This document shows positions 25,996-33,393 of a stretch of DNA of 64,000 nucleotides, piece by piece. The DNA comes from Arthrobacter_J sp038199985 (GTDB taxonomy: Bacteria > Actinomycetota > Actinomycetes > Actinomycetales > Micrococcaceae). Below the pieces are notes generated by a model. That model did no database searches. It worked only from the letters and a program-made list of their open reading frames with translations, and was not told the DNA's origin. Each line of letters starts with the position of its first letter. Position 1 is the stretch's first letter. The DNA is taken from the NCBI GenBank assembly GCA_038199985.1, contig JBBPYK010000054.1:62001-126000 (forward strand). The letters are read 5' to 3'. The translations under genes and the position numbers were made by a program.

Positions 25996-26469
25996 GTGCC
26001 CAAAGAGAGTGGTCGTAAAGTTGTGGCCACGAACAGAAAGGCCCGGCATGACTACGCTGTGCTTGATACTTACGAGGCGGGCCTTGCCCTGATGGGCACC
26101 GAAGTGAAGTCGCTGAGAGAAGGTAGGGCTTCGCTGACGGACGGTTTTGCTGTTTTTTACCGGGACGAATTGTGGCTCGAGGGTATTCATATTCCTGAGT
26201 ACACACAGGGTAGCTGGACAAACCACTCGGCGCGTCGACGGCGGAAGCTGCTGCTGCACCGGGAGGAGCTCGACAAGATCGCCCACAAGATTCGTGAGTC
26301 AGGATTCACCCTTGTGCCTTTGCAGCTGTACTTTGTCGACGGCAAGGCGAAGGTGGAACTGGCCGTAGCACGAGGGAAAAAGGATTACGACAAGCGTCAA
26401 ACCCTTCGCGAGAAGCAGGATAACCGCGAAGCTTTGAGGGCAATGCGGGAGAAAAATAGGCAATCGTGA
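25996..26469 (+). CDS. smpB: tmRNA-binding protein SmpB
   Basis: Binds tmRNA and delivers it to stalled ribosomes for trans-translation. A 157-residue protein with the OB-fold core (NRKARHDYAVLDTYEAGLALMGTEVKSLREGR) and the basic C-terminal tail needed for decoding. GTG start at 25996 with GAAGGAG seven bases before it; the frame extends to 25963 without support. The tmRNA gene lies about 450 bases downstream on the same strand. Confidence 0.95.
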   Translation: MPKESGRKVVATNRKARHDYAVLDTYEAGLALMGTEVKSLREGRASLTDGFAVFYRDELWLEGIHIPEYTQGSWTNHSARRRRKLLLHREELDKIAHKIRESGFTLVPLQLYFVDGKAKVELAVARGKKDYDKRQTLREKQDNREALRAMREKNRQS

Positions 26470-26831
26470 GTAGCGTTTTCTGGGAGGCTGGCCCGGACGA
26501 TGAAGTCGAGGACGTACCACCCCATCGCCCGTTGGGCGTGTCCATCATAGTGGCCGTGAATCTGCTGATTCTCCTGCTGATTATCCCAGCTGGGATGCTA
26601 TCGCTGTTCCCGTTTGCGTTTTTGATTTATGTTTACCTGGCGCAGATCTTGGTCTGGCTGTCGCCGGTCATCGTGGTTCCGAACCTGCTGGTTTTTCTGT
26701 GGGGCTTTCGGCGTAAGCGGGCTGCTGTGACAGCGCTGACCGCACTCGGCGTCGCCTTCACCGGTGTCGCCGTTGTCGTCGTGTTGCTCTGGCAAGCTCC
26801 CATTGTTATTCTCGGCATCGGCTTTGGGTAG
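26466..26831 (+). CDS. Hypothetical membrane protein
   Basis: A 121-residue protein with three hydrophobic segments after an acidic N-terminus (about residues 25-47, 50-75, 88-120). GTG start overlaps the smpB stop by four bases. No motif or family recognised. The high hydrophobicity and the coupled start support a real gene. Confidence 0.55.
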   Translation: MSSVFWEAGPDDEVEDVPPHRPLGVSIIVAVNLLILLLIIPAGMLSLFPFAFLIYVYLAQILVWLSPVIVVPNLLVFLWGFRRKRAAVTALTALGVAFTGVAVVVVLLWQAPIVILGIGFG

Positions 26832-26914
26832 CGGAGACATTATGGCTGAGCATGCGCTAGACTGGTGAGTCCAAAGGAATGGTGTCGGATGCCCGGCATT
26901 TGGTAACTCAATAT

Positions 26915-27280
26915 GGGGATGACAGGTTTCGACGATGTTCGTCGCGCCAGGAGAAGCGGGCCGAGGATGCAGGGCTATCTCGTAAACGCTCTCTGCAAAA
27001 TAATAAGTGCCGATTCAAAACGCACTGACTTCGCTCTCGCTGCGTAAGCAGCCAGACAGTCCGTCAGCCAGAGGTTGCTATCACCCCTGATACTGGCGTC
27101 GCTTAGATAGCCACTGCTTGAAGCGTTTGCCGTCGGCGCTTCGGGCATACTTAGACGGCTGGGCCTGAGTCAACCACTTGTTTGCGTGATGGTTGAGGCC
27201 GAGAAATCTCGAGGCAAACTGCGCCCGGAGAAGTACTGGCAAAGCAACATCGGACGGGGGTTCGATTCCCCCCATCTCCA
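26915..27280 (+). ncRNA. ssrA: Transfer-messenger RNA
   Basis: The 5' end GGGGATGACAGGTTTCGAC and the 3' end (TTCGATTCCCCCCATCTCCA, T-arm to acceptor) form a seven-pair acceptor stem with the G3-U pair diagnostic of alanyl-tmRNA. The tag frame runs from GCC at 27009 to TAA at 27045 and encodes ADSKRTDFALAA, ending in the usual AA degron. CCA is not genome-encoded (discriminator A at 27280 is followed by CTG). A possible -10 (TAGACT) lies at 26858-26863. A hairpin terminator follows at once. Confidence 0.95.
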
Positions 27281-27288
27281 CTGAAGCT

Positions 27289-27320
27289 AGCCCCGCAATC
27301 CTTGTGATTGTGGGGCTCTT
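27289..27320 (+). terminator. Terminator of ssrA
   Basis: Inverted repeat AGCCCC-(G)-CAATC / GATTG-(T)-GGGGCT with a small CTTGT loop, followed by a short T-rich run (CTTCT). It begins eight bases after the end of the mature tmRNA. Confidence 0.8.
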
Positions 27321-27366
27321 CTGTGCCCAATCGCAAAGCGGCCAAGAACAGCAGTATGCTGATGAA

Positions 27367-27591
27367 ATGAGTCCGTTGGACGAGCGACCGTCTTGGTTGC
27401 CACCGATACCACCTCCGAATCGTGGCCGTGCTCTCATTGTGTTCGGGCTCATACTCGTTCTGGGTACCGTGATCTTCATCGTGACGATGGCGTACATCGG
27501 GGGGAGCCACAACCTCTACACGTTGTGGCCTTTTGCGTTGGGGATTCTTTTTCTGGTGTGGGGATTTTTGCGGCGTGAAGAGGGACGTTGA
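27367..27591 (+). CDS. Small two-helix membrane protein
   Basis: A 74-residue protein from ATG at 27367 with a Pro-rich start (DERPSWLPPIPPPNRG) and two hydrophobic segments (ALIVFGLILVLGTVIFIVTMAY; LWPFALGILFLVWGF), ending RREEGR. The longer frame from 27193 would overlap tmRNA and is rejected. No family recognised. Sequence composition is that of a real membrane protein; no strong ribosome site seen. Confidence 0.5.
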   Translation: MSPLDERPSWLPPIPPPNRGRALIVFGLILVLGTVIFIVTMAYIGGSHNLYTLWPFALGILFLVWGFLRREEGR

Positions 27592-27628
27592 CCGCAGCCA
27601 GAATCAAGAGTTTCGGGCTTCTCGCGGG

Positions 27629-28027
27629 TTAGACGAGGCTGGCCGTGACCCAGATGCCGAAGACTGCGCAACTCCAACCAACAATGATGTTAGCCAGCAC
27701 ATTTCCTAGCGCGGCTCGTTGGCGTCCTTCCATCCACAGTTTTACTGTTGCGACAGTCCAAGAACTGAACGTTGTCAGTCCTCCCGCGAGCCCTATCGCG
27801 ACGACGTCGAACTGGGCGTTGGCTACTTCCGGCTGTGAGTACCATCCGAAGGCGAGCCCGATGACGGTGCTACCCACTGCGTTGACGATGAAGGTGGCCC
27901 AGGGCCAGTGCGCGCGATCAACTTTTTTTACCTGTCGGTCGGCGAAGAAGCTGTCCAAACCGAAGCGTAGGAGTCCTCCGACGGCGCCTGCCGATCCTAC
28001 GGCTATCGCGAGCCAGAAAGCGGTCAC
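27629..28027 (-). CDS. crcB: Fluoride channel CrcB/Fluc (second of pair)
   Basis: A 132-residue Fluc-family channel that lets fluoride leave the cell. Four hydrophobic segments, GGLLRFGLDS, NAVGSTVIGLAFG and the core GLTTFSSW that supports the central sodium site. Start is GTG at 28027, overlapping the upstream crcB by four bases (GTGA); the longer frame to 28255 runs into that gene. Fluc channels are dual-topology dimers; paired genes usually make a heterodimer of oppositely oriented subunits. Confidence 0.9.
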   Translation of the reverse strand: MTAFWLAIAVGSAGAVGGLLRFGLDSFFADRQVKKVDRAHWPWATFIVNAVGSTVIGLAFGWYSQPEVANAQFDVVAIGLAGGLTTFSSWTVATVKLWMEGRQRAALGNVLANIIVGWSCAVFGIWVTASLV

Positions 28028-28443
28028 TGGTTGCTCGCCTCCTGTGGGCTCCGCATACCGAGCCACAACCCGGCTGCGGCTGCCCCTAGGCCCAGCACCA
28101 CAGAGAGCGCAAGGTAGGTTGCCGCCAAAAGTATTGAGCCGTCTGTGCTCAGCATGGTCAGGGTGAGCATGATGGAGGAGAACGTGGTGAACGAACCGAG
28201 GATTCCAGGTCCGACGGCGGCTCGCAACCAGAACGGGGCGGGACGCACCACCCACCTAGCGGTTAAATAACCGAGGATGACACTGCCAGCAATATTGACG
28301 GCCAGAGTTGTCCACGGGACACTTCCTGATGTTTCGGGGATCGCCAGGCCAATGAGGTAGCGGGCTTCGGTTCCCAGGAAGGCGCCACATCCAACGCCGG
28401 TCCAAACTTTCCAGGTCTTGGTATCAGACAAGCTTGCACCCAA
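28024..28443 (-). CDS. crcB: Fluoride channel CrcB/Fluc (first of pair)
   Basis: A 139-residue Fluc protein with GTEARYLIGL, NIAGSVILGYL and GSFTTFSS, and four membrane segments. Start taken as TTG at 28443, which overlaps the end of the mntR gene by 20 bases; nearby alternatives are in-frame TTG/GTG a few codons later. Likely heterodimer partner of the next CrcB. Its placement at the end of a manganese transport operon is unusual. No fluoride riboswitch is visible, as there is no leader. Confidence 0.88.
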   Translation of the reverse strand: MGASLSDTKTWKVWTGVGCGAFLGTEARYLIGLAIPETSGSVPWTTLAVNIAGSVILGYLTARWVVRPAPFWLRAAVGPGILGSFTTFSSIMLTLTMLSTDGSILLAATYLALSVVLGLGAAAAGLWLGMRSPQEASNQ

Positions 28444-29152
28444 CGTGGGTCTCAGCGGAATGAATCCATAGTGAATCCGCCATCTCGTCTCCGGCGTCGA
28501 GGACTATGCTGTTGGGGCCCTCTCCAAAACCAACCCGCATCGAGCCGCCGAACTGCTTCTGCTTGAGGACCCTTACTGGAGTGTCGAGGGAGACTCCCTC
28601 CGCTGTTAGGAATTTTAGCAGCGCCGGGTTTTCATCGCTGACACGCACTAAATGCCCTGGATGGCCGTCGTCGAGCTCTGACAGAGGGCGGGCCAGGGGG
28701 AGTTCGATGGTGCCGTCGTGGGCGGGAATCGGATCACCGTGTGGGTCCAGGTGCGGACGATGGAGTTTTTTGTCCAGCTCCTCAATAAATCGGTCTGAAA
28801 CGGTGTGTTCTAGCATTTCGGCTTCGTCATGAACTTCGTCCCAGGTGTAACCGAGATCCTGGACGAGGAAAGTTTCGAGCAGACGGTGCCGACGCACCAT
28901 GGTCAGGGCGAGGATGCGTCCTGCAGGCGTCAACAGGACGGGTGTGTAGGCAACGTAGTCCACGAGGCCGAGCCGGACAAGTTTTGTCAGCATCCCCGTC
29001 ACGGATGAGTTCGCGACTGAGAGTCGTTTTGCGATTCGGGCAGGTGTCGCTGGCGCGCACCTCCACTCAGTGAGCCCGTAGATCACCTTTACGTAGTCCT
29101 GCACACTGGCACTGTGTGCATCGGCGGACTGGCCATCGTCTGTGCCTGCCAT
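28424..29152 (-). CDS. mntR: DtxR-family manganese-responsive repressor (MntR-like)
   Basis: A 242-residue metalloregulator: N-terminal winged helix (PARIAKRLSVANSSVTGMLTKLVRLGLV), dimer/metal domain, and a C-terminal SH3/FeoA-like domain (about 165-242). Candidate ligands are Asp19, His89, Glu93, His108, Glu112, Glu115 and His116. In DtxR/IdeR the residue at the Glu112 position is the iron-ligand Cys102; Glu there is the MntR pattern, so manganese sensing is favoured. ATG at 29152 with AAGGAGG upstream; a longer frame to 29902 is the antisense of the permease gene. It is cotranscribed with the transporter it probably controls. Confidence 0.85.
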   Translation of the reverse strand: MAGTDDGQSADAHSASVQDYVKVIYGLTEWRCAPATPARIAKRLSVANSSVTGMLTKLVRLGLVDYVAYTPVLLTPAGRILALTMVRRHRLLETFLVQDLGYTWDEVHDEAEMLEHTVSDRFIEELDKKLHRPHLDPHGDPIPAHDGTIELPLARPLSELDDGHPGHLVRVSDENPALLKFLTAEGVSLDTPVRVLKQKQFGGSMRVGFGEGPNSIVLDAGDEMADSLWIHSAETHVGCKLV

Positions 29153-29169
29153 GTCCTTTTCGGCCTCCT

Positions 29170-30024
29170 TCACTGTGTCGCCGTTGAGCGTCTCATGTTC
29201 ATCAGTACCCCGGTTCGTGGCGCGAAAAGGTAGGCACAGAAGAACAGTACTGACTGTGCCACAACTACGGATGCGCCGGTGGATATATCGAAATAGTAGC
29301 TTGCGTAGATCCCGGCTACGGAGGACCCGACGGCGAGGCCTGCCGCAATGACGAGCATCGTGGAGAACTTTCGCGTAAGCAGGAAAGCAGTTGCTCCAGG
29401 GGTGATGAGCATGGCTACCACCAGAATGATTCCAACAGCCTGGAGTCCGACGACAACGGTGAGGGCCAGTAGGCCTAGCAGGAGGGCTGACAGCAAGCGT
29501 GTGCTGAGTCCGATCGCATGCGCGTGTACCGCGTCGAATGCATAGAGCGTTAGGTCCCGTCGTTTGAAGAGGAGCGCAGCCAGGGTCAGCAGACCAAGAA
29601 TGATTACCTGCCATAGTTCGGCGTCGTTGACTCCGAGGACGTTCCCGAAAAGAATGTGCCCCAGATCCACCTGACTCGGTGTTGCGGAGACAATGATCAG
29701 TCCGATGGCGAACAGCGAGGTGAAGACGACGCCGATCACTGTGTCGGATTTGAGCTTGGTGGTGGACCGGACCAGGCCGATCAGAGAGACGGCGCCGGCC
29801 CCAAAGACAAAAGCACCGACGGAGAACGGTGCACCGACAATATAGGCTAGGGCGACTCCTGGCAGAACTGCGTGAGACACGGCGTCCCCCATCAGTGACC
29901 AACCCATGAGGATGAGCCAGCAGGAGAGCACGGCGGAGACCAGCGCAGCAGCGAGGGTGACAATGAGAGCGCGCGTAAGAAATCCGTAGTGGAAGGGTTC
30001 AAGGAGCCAAGCGAGAACGTCCAT
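29170..30024 (-). CDS. Manganese/iron/zinc ABC transporter permease
   Basis: A 284-residue ABC-3 family permease with about eight hydrophobic segments (for example LMGDAVSHAVLPGVALAYI, typical of the family). Takes up a divalent metal, probably Mn2+ given the MntR gene that follows after 17 bases. ATG at 30024, two bases after the ATPase stop. The longer frame to 30153 lies inside the ATPase gene. Confidence 0.92.
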   Translation of the reverse strand: MDVLAWLLEPFHYGFLTRALIVTLAAALVSAVLSCWLILMGWSLMGDAVSHAVLPGVALAYIVGAPFSVGAFVFGAGAVSLIGLVRSTTKLKSDTVIGVVFTSLFAIGLIIVSATPSQVDLGHILFGNVLGVNDAELWQVIILGLLTLAALLFKRRDLTLYAFDAVHAHAIGLSTRLLSALLLGLLALTVVVGLQAVGIILVVAMLITPGATAFLLTRKFSTMLVIAAGLAVGSSVAGIYASYYFDISTGASVVVAQSVLFFCAYLFAPRTGVLMNMRRSTATQ

Positions 30025-30026
30025 GG

Positions 30027-30794
30027 TCAGCTTTGTCCTTCGGTCGGTGTGGCCGCGGCGCCGAAGGCTCGAGCGAGGTTCTCGTTCGTGAGCACATCCT
30101 TGGGCTTTCCGTGCGTCAGTACCCTCTGGTGAAGCAGAACGGCTTCGTCGCACAGTTCGGGGACGCCGGCGAGGTCGTGGGTGGAGACAAGGATGGTGCG
30201 GCTCTCGGCCTTGAGCTCCTTGAGTAAGCCCGTGATGTTGGCTTCGGATGTGCGGTCGACGCCCGCGAACGGCTCATCGAGGAGAAGCAGAGACGCATCC
30301 TGGGCAATTCCTCGCGCCACAAAAACTCGTTTCTTCTGACCTCCGGACAGTTGACCGATCTGACGGTGAGCCAATTTGGTGAGCTGGACCCTCTCAAGGG
30401 CATGGTCGACGGCGGCGCGGTCTGCCGTTCTTGGCCTGCGGGTTGGCCCCATCCGTCCATAACGTCCCATCATGACGACGTCGCGAACTGAGAGTGGGAA
30501 TGACCAGTCGACGTCCTCGGACTGGGGTACGTACGTAACGGCGTTATGCTGACGTGCCGCCCGAATACTCATGCCATTCAGGATGATTTTGCCCGAATCT
30601 GGCTGGACCAAACCCATGAGGGCCTTGAACAGCGTGGACTTTCCGGATCCGTTCATGCCGATGAGGCCGCAGATATTGCCGGGCTCAATGCGGAGGTCCA
30701 CGTCGAAGAGCGCGAGGGTCTCCTGGTACCGGACGCTGAGATTCTCAACGTGGATCGCTGAGTGAGTGCTTGTTTGACTCGAGTATGTACTCAT
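30027..30794 (-). CDS. Manganese-type ABC transporter ATP-binding protein
   Basis: A 255-residue ATPase of the metal uptake group: Walker A GMNGSGKST, Q-loop (YVPQSEDVDWSFPLSVRDVVMMGRYG, typical of Mn/Zn/Fe importers), signature LSGGQKKRVFVARG and Walker B LLLLDEPFAGVD. Overlaps the solute-binding protein gene by four bases. Confidence 0.93.
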   Translation of the reverse strand: MSTYSSQTSTHSAIHVENLSVRYQETLALFDVDLRIEPGNICGLIGMNGSGKSTLFKALMGLVQPDSGKIILNGMSIRAARQHNAVTYVPQSEDVDWSFPLSVRDVVMMGRYGRMGPTRRPRTADRAAVDHALERVQLTKLAHRQIGQLSGGQKKRVFVARGIAQDASLLLLDEPFAGVDRTSEANITGLLKELKAESRTILVSTHDLAGVPELCDEAVLLHQRVLTHGKPKDVLTNENLARAFGAAATPTEGQS

Positions 30795-31711
30795 CCGGTG
30801 AGTCCTTCCTTGATGACGGTTAGGTCATGCCTCAGCAGGGACAGGAAACCAGGGACTGGTCCTTGGGCGCTTGAGAGCGAATCCACATACAGGGGGCCAG
30901 CGAGCTGCGCTCCGGATTCGGCGGCAACCAGCTTCTGGGCCTCGTGGTTGACTGTCGATTCGCAGAAGACTGCAGGTACGTTGTGGTCCCGGACGGCCTG
31001 GATAACATTCTGCGTTTGGCGGGGTGTGCCCTGTGCTTCTGCATTCACTGGCCAGAGATACACCTCGGTCAGGCCTGCATCCCTAGCGAGGTAGGAGAAG
31101 GCCCCTTCGCAGGTTGCCAAGACAGTGGCGTCCTTTCCTGTAAAAGCTGTGCGGAAATCCTGCATCAGCGCATCGAGATCGGCCTTGAGCTGATCGCCGT
31201 TGCGCTGAAAGTCGGCGCTGTGCTCTGGATCCAGATTGGTCAGGGCGACGACGGCGTTGTTCACGTAGACTTTTGCCGCCGTGGGTGACATCCAGGCATG
31301 TGGATTGGGCTCTCCGTCGTAGCGGCCGTTGGTGATGGGAAGGGGTGCGACGCCGTCGGACAGGACAACACGCGGTGCATCCACGTGTTGGACAAAACGT
31401 TGGAACCACCGTTCCAGCCCCAGACCGTTGTCGAGGATCAAGTCTGCCTCTTGGGCGTTGACCAGATCTGACGGGGTGGGCTCATACCCGTGGATCTCTG
31501 CGCCGATCTTCGTGATTGATTCCACTCGGACATGATCGCCGGCTACTGTCCGAACAAGGTCTGCCAAGACCGTGAAAGTCGTCAAGACCATGGGACGATT
31601 GTCGGGTTCCTGCCTAGCCGGTGGAGCACCACATCCGCTGAGGAGGAGGCCGAGGACCAGGACAACGATACCCATCTGCTGAAGGTGCGGCGAACGTTTA
31701 TCTTTAGGCAT
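30791..31711 (-). CDS. Metal-binding lipoprotein of Mn-type ABC transporter
   Basis: A 306-residue cluster A-I solute-binding protein (TroA/MntC/ZnuA fold). Lipoprotein signal with lipobox LLSGC at about residues 23-27. Metal-site candidates include the His in AEIHGYEPTPSD, the His in EPNPHAWMSP, and later Glu/Asp residues. It has no His-rich loop, unlike the zinc-binding protein at 47831, which supports a Mn or Fe role. Its ATG seems to be the first transcribed codon (see the promoter feature). Confidence 0.9.
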   Translation of the reverse strand: MPKDKRSPHLQQMGIVVLVLGLLLSGCGAPPARQEPDNRPMVLTTFTVLADLVRTVAGDHVRVESITKIGAEIHGYEPTPSDLVNAQEADLILDNGLGLERWFQRFVQHVDAPRVVLSDGVAPLPITNGRYDGEPNPHAWMSPTAAKVYVNNAVVALTNLDPEHSADFQRNGDQLKADLDALMQDFRTAFTGKDATVLATCEGAFSYLARDAGLTEVYLWPVNAEAQGTPRQTQNVIQAVRDHNVPAVFCESTVNHEAQKLVAAESGAQLAGPLYVDSLSSAQGPVPGFLSLLRHDLTVIKEGLTG

Positions 31712-31713
31712 GA

Positions 31714-31736
31714 CTAAATATTAGCGTGTCCTAAAA
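31714..31736 (-). promoter_or_regulatory. Promoter and DtxR/MntR-type operator of Mn operon
   Basis: On the minus strand TTAGGACACGCTAATATTTA resembles the DtxR-family operator consensus (TTAGGTTAGSCTAACCTAA), with the core inverted repeat TTAGG-N4-GCTAA-like at 31721-31734. The same bases hold TAATAT (31718-31723), a good -10 only six or seven bases before the ATG at 31711. This suggests a leaderless mRNA whose promoter would be covered by MntR. Confidence 0.65.
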
Positions 31737-31745
31737 GAAAATCGG

Positions 31746-32507
31746 TCATCCGAGCCGAATTGATCGGAATCCGAACGTCAGATACGGCAACTCGAGCACG
31801 TCGTGAGGCCCATGACCCAGATGGTCCAGAAGGTACCAGTTGAGGTTCGCCAACAGCCGGGCGCGTGCTTCTTTGCCAGCAGAGAGATAGAAGCTCCGCG
31901 ATCGCGCCAGTCCGATGAGCTCGTCGATGCTCACGTGGAGAGTCCACGACGTTGTTCGCCGCTCGGGCCGCGAAAAGTCAGGTCCTACTGTGGGGCAAAA
32001 GCTAGGTTTCAAGACGTCTCCAGCGTGGATGATGCGCGAGAACCGATGGACCCACGGGACACTGGTATCCAGCTGGTTCCACATCAGGACCAGCGTTCCA
32101 CCCCGACGCAGAATGCGAGCCGCCTCGGTGCTCGCCATCAACGGATCGCACCAATGCCAAGCTTGGGCTACCGTCACCACATCTGTACTGGAATCTTCAA
32201 GTGAAGTCTTCTCTGCCGTCCCAGCAATGATGGGGACCCCTGGAAGCTTTCGTGAGAGTTGTTCCAGCATGACAGGGGACGGGTCAACTGCCTTGACGTT
32301 GAGCCCGAGGTCCACCAACACGCTAGTCAGCTTGCCAGTACCTGCACCGACGTCGACTACATCCTGTGCCCCCACCGGAATCAGCGAAACCACCGCATCC
32401 GGGGGATACCCTGGGCGCACGCGATCGTAATGGTCTGCGTCTGTCTGAAATGCCTCCGAAAGCTCCCGACGACGGTTCGCTTCTATTCTTGGCCCCGTGT
32501 CTGTCAT
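31746..32507 (-). CDS. Class I SAM-dependent methyltransferase
   Basis: A 253-residue type 11 methyltransferase with the SAM motif VVDVGAGTGKLTSVLVDLG (near residue 50), an acidic residue in VKAVDPSP (motif II) and AQAWHWCDP. The family includes many small-molecule methyltransferases; substrate unknown. ATG start, ten bases after hisN on the same strand, so probably cotranscribed with it. Confidence 0.85.
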   Translation of the reverse strand: MTDTGPRIEANRRRELSEAFQTDADHYDRVRPGYPPDAVVSLIPVGAQDVVDVGAGTGKLTSVLVDLGLNVKAVDPSPVMLEQLSRKLPGVPIIAGTAEKTSLEDSSTDVVTVAQAWHWCDPLMASTEAARILRRGGTLVLMWNQLDTSVPWVHRFSRIIHAGDVLKPSFCPTVGPDFSRPERRTTSWTLHVSIDELIGLARSRSFYLSAGKEARARLLANLNWYLLDHLGHGPHDVLELPYLTFGFRSIRLG

Positions 32508-32516
32508 GCCATGGCG

Positions 32517-33326
32517 TTAGCGGAGCGGGCCCGCTGCGGGGTTGATCCGCTTCAATACCTCGCTGTGCAGAATGCTGTTCGTCGCTAGTGCGTTTCCCCC
32601 CAAAGGCCCGTCTACGCCGTCGAGCGAGGTGAAGCGACCACCAGCCTCCGTGACAATTGGCACCAGCGCGGCCATGTCATAGACATTGAGCTCGGGTTCA
32701 CAGGCGATGTCAACGGCACCCTCGGCGACGAGGCAGTACGACCAAAAGTCACCGTAGGCACGAGTTCTCCAAACAGAATCGGCCAACGACATGAAATCGG
32801 GGAGGGACCCGCGTTCCTTCCAGCCGTTGAGACTCGAATAGGACAGCGAAGCGTCCGCCAACCGTGAGACATCCGAGACGTGCAGCCGAGTAGCTGCAGC
32901 AAGCGATCGGCCCATATAGGCCCCCGTTCCCGTCGCTGCCCACCACCGCTTGCCCAATGCCGGGGCGCTAACGAGCCCAACAACGGGCACTCCATTGTCC
33001 ACCAGTGCAATGAGGGTCGCCCAGACAGGGACACCTCGGATGAAGTTCTTTGTTCCGTCGATGGGATCGATGACCCAACGTCGGGAGCCGGAGCCCGCGC
33101 TGCCGAACTCCTCTCCAAGTACCGCGTCCCGTGGCCGAGCACGCGAAAGTTGTCCGCGAATCGCTTCTTCAGCGGCCTTGTCCGCATCCGTGACCGGAGT
33201 TAGATCGGGTTTGGTTTCGATCTTCAAGTCCAGGGCCTTATACCGCGCCATGGTTTGAGAATCTACTGAATCGGCCATGACATGCGCCAAGCGCAGATCA
33301 TCGTTGTAGCTCTGAACTAAAGGCAT
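32517..33326 (-). CDS. hisN: Histidinol-phosphatase (inositol monophosphatase family)
   Basis: A 269-residue enzyme of the actinobacterial HisN type, which removes phosphate from L-histidinol phosphate in histidine synthesis. It has TKPDLTPVTDADKAAEEAI, GEEFG, WVIDPIDGTKNFIRG (metal site) and a C-terminal YDMAALVPIV motif. I took ATG at 33326 (MPLVQSYNDDLRLAH), which gives the family N-terminus; the frame continues to 33431 without similarity. An inositol monophosphatase role cannot be fully excluded. Confidence 0.9.
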   Translation of the reverse strand: MPLVQSYNDDLRLAHVMADSVDSQTMARYKALDLKIETKPDLTPVTDADKAAEEAIRGQLSRARPRDAVLGEEFGSAGSGSRRWVIDPIDGTKNFIRGVPVWATLIALVDNGVPVVGLVSAPALGKRWWAATGTGAYMGRSLAAATRLHVSDVSRLADASLSYSSLNGWKERGSLPDFMSLADSVWRTRAYGDFWSYCLVAEGAVDIACEPELNVYDMAALVPIVTEAGGRFTSLDGVDGPLGGNALATNSILHSEVLKRINPAAGPLR

Positions 33327-33393
33327 ACCCAATAACCTATCGTTGATCAGAGCTGGTGCACGTACGCCCACACACGACACAGTTGCTGTGCTG

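Noticed and set aside
27081..27512. Minus-strand frames of 119 and 143 codons, and the long plus frame from 27193
   Set aside because: They cover the tmRNA gene and its terminator. The plus frame is kept only from ATG 27367, where a membrane-protein sequence begins.
28424..29902. A 492-codon frame as one large protein
   Set aside because: Only the part from ATG 29152 resembles DtxR/MntR. The rest is a shadow of the ABC permease gene in another frame.
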